From NCBI GenBank assembly GCA_030654205.1, contig JAURXW010000390.1:1-6124 (forward strand): a DNA stretch of 6,124 nucleotides, given 5' to 3'. The notes beneath the pieces were generated by a model. The model made no database searches and was not told the origin of the DNA. It was given only the letters and a program-made list of their open reading frames with translations. The position numbers and the translations under genes were made by a program. Origin of the DNA: Bacteriovorax sp. (GTDB taxonomy: Bacteria; Bdellovibrionota; Bacteriovoracia; Bacteriovoracales; Bacteriovoracaceae). Below, piece after piece: positions 1 to 4,762 of the stretch. Numbering within the stretch: position 1 is the stretch's first letter; each line of letters opens with the position of its first letter.

Positions 1-1
1 G

Positions 2-130
2 GGTAATATGGAAGATGATTTCAAGAAAAATTTGAAAAATTTCAATAAAGACCTTTATAATAAGGCTTATGAAAAAGCTTCAATTCACCGTCCATTTTAT
101 ATCGAACCAGCTCAAGATTCTCAAATGTAA
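2..130 (+). CDS. C-terminal end of an unidentified protein (5' end outside window)
   Basis: An open frame enters from the left edge and ends at TAA 128-130, giving a 42-residue C-terminal tail. The tail is hydrophilic, with many Lys, Asn, Asp and Glu residues, and ends in ...PAQDSQM. There is no membrane segment and no family motif that I recognise. The frame is believed real because an intrinsic terminator begins 10 bases after the stop. The ATG at base 8 is in frame but has no convincing ribosome binding site and is probably internal. The last 62 bases overlap the proposed start of the subtilase-like gene in another frame. Function cannot be assigned. Confidence 0.7.
   Translation, partial: GNMEDDFKKNLKNFNKDLYNKAYEKASIHRPFYIEPAQDSQM
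32..61 (+). promoter_or_regulatory. Candidate sigma70-type promoter for the subtilase-like gene
   Basis: A TTGAAA hexamer (32-37, five of six matches to the -35 consensus) is followed after 18 bases by a perfect TATAAT -10 hexamer (56-61). Transcription would be expected to start about seven bases later, at 67-69, and A69 is the first base of the only ATG of the downstream gene. The promoter lies inside the coding end of the upstream gene. In such AT-rich DNA a chance match is possible, but the match quality and exact fit to the start codon favour a real site. Confidence 0.5.
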
Positions 131-908
131 TTTATTATTCAAACTGGCCCTTTTGGGGCCAGTTTATATTTTTTTAAATCTCAATACTGCTCTTGCTCAA
201 ACTTCTTTAAAGATTGCTTTTTTAGACACAGGTTTTTGCACTGAAAAAATAAAACCAGTCTCTAAACAAGTTAAAGTTAATTCAGTTGTTGATCTGACAC
301 ATTCAGTGAAACTCGACTGCCTGAATTTATCTTTTAATAAAAACTTTCCACGTTTTCACGGACAATTAGTTCTCGAAGAATTTTTAGCCTTTTTTGTGCC
401 AGCAAAAGTCAGTGTTAATATTTATCCCTTAATTATTTTTGATCATAAAGGTGAACAAAAAAAAGAGTATTGGTTAAAGGCGATTGATTGGATTAAAAAA
501 AATAAAATAGACGTCGTCGTGACTGCTGCAGGTCTTGTAACTGAAGATAAATTAGTTAAAGAATTACCGGCAGTGTGGTTTGTGCCCTCGGGAAGAGTGA
601 CTCCCCAAATAAAAAAAGAAAATAGTTTATTTCCTCAGAATCTTGCGCCCTTAAAAAACTTATTTTTAATTGGAGATTTTTACGATGGAAAAAATGTTAT
701 TTATGATCAAGAACTTTTATTTCAAGATCAAATAGATTATTTTTTTCCATCAGGTCAGAATAATTTTGTGGGTACTTCAAGAGCTGTCGCTGAAGCAAGC
801 GCACGAGCTCTTAGCTTATGTCCGCTTGCAACTTTGCGAGATTGTTTAAAGAGTAAAAGTAAACAATATACTGATAATTTGAGTTCAAAAAATATTACGA
901 CTTTCTAA
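69..908 (+). CDS. Compact exported subtilase-like (peptidase S8 fold) protein
   Basis: The predicted protein has 279 residues. Residues 1-43 read as a long signal peptide: a basic start (MKK...), a hydrophobic stretch at about 21-38, and an A-L-A cleavage site before Gln44. The mature 236 residues follow the order of S8 subtilase motifs: an Asp motif FLDTG (Asp53), a His motif in RFHGQ (His97), and a Ser motif VGTSRAVAEASA (Ser237), resembling the family's GTS(F/M)A(T/A)P block. The position where subtilases have the oxyanion Asn (AAGN) reads PSGR, so Arg176 replaces it. Activity is therefore uncertain. The protein is also shorter than typical subtilase domains of about 270-300 residues. Mature cysteines at 57, 84, 251 and 258 could form disulfides. 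ATG 69 is the only ATG before the domain; TTG 153 is the sole common alternative start and would remove the basic n-region. The AAGG at 62-65 is too close for a good ribosome site, which fits a leaderless mRNA. The gene converges with the next one at a 3-bp gap. The family assignment is motif-based and moderately confident. Confidence 0.65.
   Translation: MKKLQFTVHFISNQLKILKCNLLFKLALLGPVYIFLNLNTALAQTSLKIAFLDTGFCTEKIKPVSKQVKVNSVVDLTHSVKLDCLNLSFNKNFPRFHGQLVLEEFLAFFVPAKVSVNIYPLIIFDHKGEQKKEYWLKAIDWIKKNKIDVVVTAAGLVTEDKLVKELPAVWFVPSGRVTPQIKKENSLFPQNLAPLKNLFLIGDFYDGKNVIYDQELLFQDQIDYFFPSGQNNFVGTSRAVAEASARALSLCPLATLRDCLKSKSKQYTDNLSSKNITTF
141..175 (+). terminator. Intrinsic terminator of the upstream gene, lying within the subtilase-like reading frame
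   Basis: A perfect 10-bp stem pairs AAACTGGCCC (141-150) with GGGCCAGTTT (156-165) around a five-base loop. It is followed by TATATTTTTTT up to 175. This is a textbook Rho-independent terminator placed 10 bases after the stop of the upstream gene. It also spans codons 25-36 of the downstream gene if that gene starts at 69, so it may terminate untranslated transcripts of that gene too. Confidence 0.9.
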
Positions 909-911
909 AGT

Positions 912-1277
912 TTATGGAAGTGTCGCTTTGCATTTTTCGCTTAGTTGCTCTTTTTTAGTTTCTAAACATTTCATTTTTCCGCCCTTTCCTTTTGTCGCCT
1001 CTTTGCAGAGTGATTTCAAATCATCCTTGCAATTAGTGTATATATCTTTGGCCTTTGCTCTCATTTTTGTTTTACCGGCCGCCATTTTCTCAGAACAAGA
1101 TGAAGAAATTTCTTTTTCATGCTCTTTTAAACATTTTACAATTCGGCCTTCACCTTTTTCGACACCAGCACAATATTTTGTGATGTCTTCTTTACAGGGA
1201 TGATTTTGTCCTTGGGTCTCAGATGCGAAAATTGAAACATTAAACATTAGTGAAGACATAAGAATAAGTAATTTCAT
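912..1277 (-). CDS. Small exported protein with two cysteine-rich (FGFR/GLG1-type) repeats
   Basis: The protein has 121 residues. Residues 1-18 (MKLLILMSSL...SIFA) form a signal peptide, so it probably acts in the periplasm or outside the cell. The mature part holds two tandem repeats with identical cysteine spacing, C-x7-C-x12-C-x11-C: Cys28, 36, 49, 61 and Cys83, 91, 104, 116. The repeats share C-K-x-D-(I/L)-x-x-x-C and G-(R/K)-(I/M)-x-K-C-L. This matches the 'cysteine rich repeat' family (Cys_rich_FGFR, first described in animal Golgi protein GLG1), which also occurs in proteobacteria. It is Lys-rich and likely disulfide-bonded; its molecular role is unknown. The start at 1277 is chosen because an AGGAG ribosome site lies five bases upstream and the signal peptide begins there. 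A longer frame to 1349 adds 24 residues that would bury this. It diverges from the NUDIX-MBL gene and converges on the subtilase-like gene. Confidence 0.88.
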   Translation of the reverse strand: MKLLILMSSLMFNVSIFASETQGQNHPCKEDITKYCAGVEKGEGRIVKCLKEHEKEISSSCSEKMAAGKTKMRAKAKDIYTNCKDDLKSLCKEATKGKGGKMKCLETKKEQLSEKCKATLP

Positions 1278-1282
1278 AGTTT

Positions 1283-1287
1283 CTCCT
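1283..1287 (-). promoter_or_regulatory. Ribosome binding site deciding the start of the cysteine-rich repeat gene
   Basis: Reading the minus strand, AGGAG sits five bases before ATG 1277-1275. It is the strongest Shine-Dalgarno match in the window, and it favours this start over the upstream ATG at 1349. Confidence 0.8.
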
Positions 1288-1298
1288 AGAGTGTTTGC

Positions 1299-1328
1299 GT
1301 GATAAATTAGAAAAATAAGTAGTATAAA
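1299..1328 (+). promoter_or_regulatory. Weak candidate promoter for the NUDIX-MBL gene
   Basis: GTGATA (1299-1304, four of six matches) and TATAAA (1323-1328, five of six) are separated by 18 bases in the 70-bp gap between two divergent starts. Transcription would begin near 1335, leaving a very short leader before ATG 1348 or ATG 1360. The region is so AT-rich that chance matches are likely. I could not pick a convincing minus-strand promoter for the cysteine-rich gene in the same gap. Confidence 0.25.
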
Positions 1329-1347
1329 TAAATTGTAATAACTGGGC

Positions 1348-2709
1348 ATGGATAAGACAATGAGAGAATCAGTATCAGCGGTTTTTGTAACGAAAGGGAA
1401 AGTTTTTTTTATTAAACGGCAAAACTATTTGCCTGTTTTTCCCGGTTATTATGCGACACCAGGAGGAAAAGTTGACAAAAATGATAGTGAAGCTCCGCTG
1501 CAAAATATCCTTTGGCCTAGAGATGTTAAACCACAAATTCTCCATGCACTCATTCGTGAAGTTGCCGAGGAGTTAAATTTTGATTTACCTCAGGCGCTAG
1601 AGGATGGCGTTGTCTTGGCCATCGACAATATTGGTGTTGCCATAACTCCTGAATTTAATCCATACCGTTTCAAAAATTTTTATTTTAAAATTACTTTAGC
1701 TGCTGAAATAAATTTTAATATCGATTTAAATGAAGCCGAGTTTGGAGAGTGGAATTCTCCAGCGGGATTACACGCTAAATATCAAGAGGGAGAAATGCTG
1801 GCCGTTCCACCGGCGATAACAATTTTAAAAACATTCGCAGCAAATCCTTTGCATGCCACGCCTATTAATATGACTCTTCCTTACGATCCTGAAACTGAAG
1901 TGCCTATGATTGAATCCATTCATGGTGTTCGCCAGTTTTTACCGCTCTCAAATACTTTTCCTCCTGCCAATCGCACGAATTCTTTTATCATTGGGGATGG
2001 AATTAATAGTAATTCTCCAAAAATATTAATTGATCCTTCACCCAAAGATGAAATTGAACTCGCTAAATTTATTAAATCAGTTCAAAAAATAGGGTTTGAT
2101 TCAATTTTTTTAACTCATCATCATCCTGATCATTATCAGTTTGCTAATACTATTGCCAAAAAGTTTAAAGTTGGAATTGAACTCTCAGCTGATACTTTAG
2201 CGAGAATTAAAAATAATAGTGGCGAAAATTATTTTGAAGGAATTTCTTTGATCATTAGAAAGGAAGGGGATATTGTCACAAAAAGTTTGGGACAAGACGT
2301 CCGTGTCTATGAAGTTCCAGGGCACGATGAAGGGCAGCTGGCACTTGCTCCGGCCAACTTGAATTGGTTCTTGGTGGGTGATTTAATACAGACCATTGGG
2401 ACAGTTGTCATTCAGGCGCCTGAAGGAGATATGAAAAAATATTTTGAAACATTAAAAAAAGTTATAAAACTTCAACCAAAAAATATTATTCCAAGTCACG
2501 GAATTATTGTTGGAGGTACACATAAGCTTGAAGAAACACTCAAGCATCGACAAATGCGCGAGGATCAAATTATAGATCTACTTGCTAAAAATCAAAACCT
2601 CGAAGAAATGCTTGTGTCCATTTATCCTGATCTTGCAGAGAATTTACTACCCTATGCAAGAAGGACTATTGAAGCTCATTTGAAAAAACTTATAGAAGAA
2701 AAAAAATAA
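1348..2709 (+). CDS. NUDIX hydrolase - metallo-beta-lactamase - winged-helix fusion protein
   Basis: The protein has 453 residues, no signal peptide, and is probably cytoplasmic. Residues ~6-165 are a NUDIX domain: strand SVSAVFVTKGKVFFIKRQ, then PGG (38-40), and the catalytic REVAEE (70-75). The Nudix box is interrupted: Gly40 to Arg70 is 30 residues, against 14 in the canonical box, so about 16 residues are inserted. Residues ~195-395 are a metallo-beta-lactamase fold with all expected metal ligands: THHHPDH (His257, His259, Asp261, His262), PGH (His326), VGD (Asp345) and PSHG (His384). Residues ~399-453 (HRQMREDQI... to the end, with AHLKKL) resemble the winged-helix tail of LACTB2-like hydrolases. 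NUDIX enzymes cleave nucleoside-diphosphate-X compounds, and some with inserted boxes act on CoA derivatives; the substrate here is unknown. Neither ATG 1348 nor ATG 1360 has a good ribosome site; 1348 is kept as the longest start. Its stop directly abuts the acs stop on the other strand. Confidence 0.9.
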   Translation: MDKTMRESVSAVFVTKGKVFFIKRQNYLPVFPGYYATPGGKVDKNDSEAPLQNILWPRDVKPQILHALIREVAEELNFDLPQALEDGVVLAIDNIGVAITPEFNPYRFKNFYFKITLAAEINFNIDLNEAEFGEWNSPAGLHAKYQEGEMLAVPPAITILKTFAANPLHATPINMTLPYDPETEVPMIESIHGVRQFLPLSNTFPPANRTNSFIIGDGINSNSPKILIDPSPKDEIELAKFIKSVQKIGFDSIFLTHHHPDHYQFANTIAKKFKVGIELSADTLARIKNNSGENYFEGISLIIRKEGDIVTKSLGQDVRVYEVPGHDEGQLALAPANLNWFLVGDLIQTIGTVVIQAPEGDMKKYFETLKKVIKLQPKNIIPSHGIIVGGTHKLEETLKHRQMREDQIIDLLAKNQNLEEMLVSIYPDLAENLLPYARRTIEAHLKKLIEEKK

Positions 2710-4575
2710 TTATATTTTCTTATCTTTAATAATTTTCTCAACACATTCTGGATTAAGTAGAGTTGAAGTATCACCAATATTGGCAATATCGTTTTCTACT
2801 ATTTTTCTTAAAATTCTCCGCATAATTTTTCCAGATCTTGTTTTTGGAAGTCCTGCAACAACTTGTATAAGATCAGGTTTAGCGATTGGTCCTATTATTT
2901 TCTGAACAGAATCTTTGATTTGTTTTTCTATTTCTTCCTGAGTATGGGAGTGATCCATACAAATAACAAAAGCATAAATTCCCTGACCTTTGATCGGATG
3001 AGGATAACCTACAACCGCACTTTCAATAATTAAGTCATGAGCATTAATTGCATCTTCAACTTCGGCAGTACCGATTCTATGACCTGATACATTGATAACG
3101 TCATCAACTCGACCAGTGATACGGTAATAACCATTGCTTTCTCTTTTGGCGCCATCTCCTGTGAAATAGAGACCCTTGTAAGTCGAAAAATAGGTTTGCT
3201 TATATCTTTCATGGTCCCCGTAAATAGTTCTGGCCAGTCCTGGCCAGGGAGTTTTAATACAGAGATGGCCTTCACTTACCATTTCAGTTTGCTCAATTCC
3301 TTTTTCATTAACTAAGACAGGCTCTACTCCTTTTAAGGGAAGAGTCGCATAGCTTGGAATTGTTTTGGTAATACCAGCGATAGGAGAAATTAAAATTCCT
3401 CCAGTTTCCGTTTGCCACCAGGTATCGACAATCGGACAACGCTCTTTTCCAACATACTTATGATACCACTGCCAGGCTTCTTCATTAATTGGCTCACCAA
3501 CTGAGCCCAGGACTTTAAGGGATTTTAGTGAGAACCTTCCAGGGATATCTGATCCATAACTCTCTAGTGCTCGAATGGCCGTAGGAGCTGTATAGAGGTG
3601 AGAGATTTTATGTTTTTCAATTGTTTCCCAAAATCTTGCAGGAGTTGGGTGAGTTGGTATTCCTTCATACATCACAGTAGTGGCACCGTTTAAAAGTGGG
3701 CCATACGTTAAGTAGCTATGTCCCGTGATCCAACCAATATCGGCCGTGCACCAAAAAATATCAGTTTCTTTAGTTTGAAAAACATCTTTGAAGCTGTTGG
3801 CAACATGAACCATATATCCAGCTGTAGTATGTACCAGGCCTTTTGGATTACCAGTTGAACCAGAAGTATAAAGAATAAACAGTGGGTCCTCGGCGTCAAC
3901 TTCAACAATTGGGCAGTAGAGTTCGCAATCTTTAATCAGGACATCATAAAAATAATCGCGGCCTTCTTTCATCGTAACTTCGTTCAATGTTCTTTTAACA
4001 ACCAAAACTGTTTCAATTTTTGCTAAATCTGTAATCGCCTCATCAACCATGGATTTGAGTGGAGTAACCTTGTCTCCACGAAAGGCACCGTCATGAGTAA
4101 TAATTATTTTTGCATTTGAATCAATTAATCGTCCTTTGAGAGATTGGGGTGAAAAGCCGCCAAATACAACTGTGTGAATGGCCCCAATTCGAGCACAAGC
4201 TAGTATGCCAATCATTAACTCAGGAGTCATACCCATATAAAAACAAACGACATCACCTTTTTGCACACCTTTTTTCTTTAGAAGATTCGCAAAACGACAG
4301 ACGCTAATATGGAGCTCTCCATAGGTAAAAAATTGAGCAGCTTCACTTGGATTATTTGGTTCAAAAATTAAAGCTTTTTTATGTCGTCTTTTCTCGAGAT
4401 GGCGATCGAGGCAGTTTTCTGTAATATTAAGTTTTGCACCTTTAAACCATTCGACATTTACCTCATCGAAGTTTCCACTTTGAAGGGTCGTCCATTTTTT
4501 TTTCCATACAAAAGTATTGGCCACGCTGGTCCAATAATCGTGATTTTCTACTGATAGCATTGTGCTGGTACTCAT
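2710..4575 (-). CDS. acs: Acetyl-CoA synthetase (AMP-forming)
   Basis: This 621-residue cytosolic enzyme converts acetate, ATP and CoA to acetyl-CoA, AMP and pyrophosphate through an acetyl-adenylate. An N-terminal ACS region (~13-70) precedes the AMP-binding domain. Clear motifs are the phosphate loop YTSGSTGNPKG (236-246), ADIGWITGHSY (278-288), and DTWWQTETGG (384-393), whose tandem Trp is typical of enzymes limited to small acyl groups such as acetate. The C-terminal domain has YFTGD (470-474), GRVDD with SGHR (488-500), and PKTRSGKIMRR (577-587). Lys583 is the adenylation-step lysine that is acetylated in Acs of other bacteria, so post-translational control is plausible. The length is slightly below the usual ~650, but no core motif is missing. 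Propionyl-CoA synthetase is the main alternative; the overall match favours Acs. ATG 4575 is chosen over the in-frame ATG 4560 because AAAGGA lies nine bases upstream of the former. It diverges from the long exported protein gene and appears to be monocistronic. Confidence 0.95.
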   Translation of the reverse strand: MSTSTMLSVENHDYWTSVANTFVWKKKWTTLQSGNFDEVNVEWFKGAKLNITENCLDRHLEKRRHKKALIFEPNNPSEAAQFFTYGELHISVCRFANLLKKKGVQKGDVVCFYMGMTPELMIGILACARIGAIHTVVFGGFSPQSLKGRLIDSNAKIIITHDGAFRGDKVTPLKSMVDEAITDLAKIETVLVVKRTLNEVTMKEGRDYFYDVLIKDCELYCPIVEVDAEDPLFILYTSGSTGNPKGLVHTTAGYMVHVANSFKDVFQTKETDIFWCTADIGWITGHSYLTYGPLLNGATTVMYEGIPTHPTPARFWETIEKHKISHLYTAPTAIRALESYGSDIPGRFSLKSLKVLGSVGEPINEEAWQWYHKYVGKERCPIVDTWWQTETGGILISPIAGITKTIPSYATLPLKGVEPVLVNEKGIEQTEMVSEGHLCIKTPWPGLARTIYGDHERYKQTYFSTYKGLYFTGDGAKRESNGYYRITGRVDDVINVSGHRIGTAEVEDAINAHDLIIESAVVGYPHPIKGQGIYAFVICMDHSHTQEEIEKQIKDSVQKIIGPIAKPDLIQVVAGLPKTRSGKIMRRILRKIVENDIANIGDTSTLLNPECVEKIIKDKKI

Positions 4576-4584
4576 GCGTCTTGG

Positions 4585-4590
4585 TCCTTT
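4585..4590 (-). promoter_or_regulatory. Ribosome binding site of acs
   Basis: On the minus strand AAAGGA lies nine bases before ATG 4575-4573. No comparable purine-rich site precedes the second in-frame ATG at 4560, so this site supports the longer N-terminus. Confidence 0.6.
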
Positions 4591-4628
4591 GGAAATAGAG
4601 TAGGTTTTAAATAATATTTATTAATTGA

Positions 4629-4650
4629 ATTTTAGATCAGTTCCTAAAAT
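4629..4650. repeat. Inverted repeat (operator-like) upstream of acs
   Basis: ATTTTAG (4629-4635) and CTAAAAT (4644-4650) are perfect 7-bp inverted arms around an eight-base spacer. The 22-bp dyad covers the predicted acs -10 hexamer and most of the spacer between -10 and -35. No T-run follows on either strand and the arms are AT-rich, so a protein-binding operator is more likely than a terminator. The regulator is unknown. Confidence 0.4.
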
Positions 4651-4658
4651 ACTGCCAA
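4629..4658 (-). promoter_or_regulatory. Candidate sigma70-type promoter of acs
   Basis: On the minus strand TTGGCA (plus positions 4653-4658) and TAAAAT (4629-4634) each match five of six consensus bases and are 18 bases apart. Transcription would start near 4622, giving a leader of roughly 45 bases before the acs ATG. An inverted repeat overlaps the -10 hexamer, which would suit repression by a dimeric regulator. Confidence 0.45.
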
Positions 4659-4664
4659 ATTTTT

Positions 4665-4692
4665 GTGACACGTACCTATTATTTCTTATTTT
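4665..4692 (+). promoter_or_regulatory. Weak candidate promoter for the long exported protein
   Basis: GTGACA (4665-4670, five of six matches to -35) and TATTTT (4687-4692, four of six matches to -10) are 16 bases apart in the divergent intergenic region. Transcription would start near 4699, giving a leader of about 64 bases. The match is modest and other AT-rich hexamers nearby could serve. Confidence 0.25.
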
Positions 4693-4762
4693 GTTACCAT
4701 TAGCAGAGTACTCCACTCAAGAATAATAAATAAGTGCCGATAACTATAAAGATGAGGTTCTA

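Noticed and set aside
841..867. Inverted repeat ATTGTTTA-N11-TAAACAAT
   Set aside because: It lies in the 3' end of the subtilase-like gene and could serve the convergent transcript, but it has no GC pairs beyond two and no T-run on either strand, so it is not called a terminator.
928..1203. 91-codon plus-strand open frame
   Set aside because: It is exactly antisense to the cysteine-rich repeat gene, has no ribosome site, and its Phe/Ser-rich composition mirrors the Lys/Glu-rich codons of the real gene.
1278..1349. 24-residue N-terminal extension of the cysteine-rich repeat protein
   Set aside because: The shorter start has an AGGAG site and an immediate signal peptide; the extension would put a second hydrophobic segment in front of it and overlap the divergent gene start.
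3030..3908. Two short minus-strand open frames (3030-3275 and 3708-3908)
   Set aside because: Both are alternate frames inside the well-supported acs gene, with no start signals or recognisable protein features.
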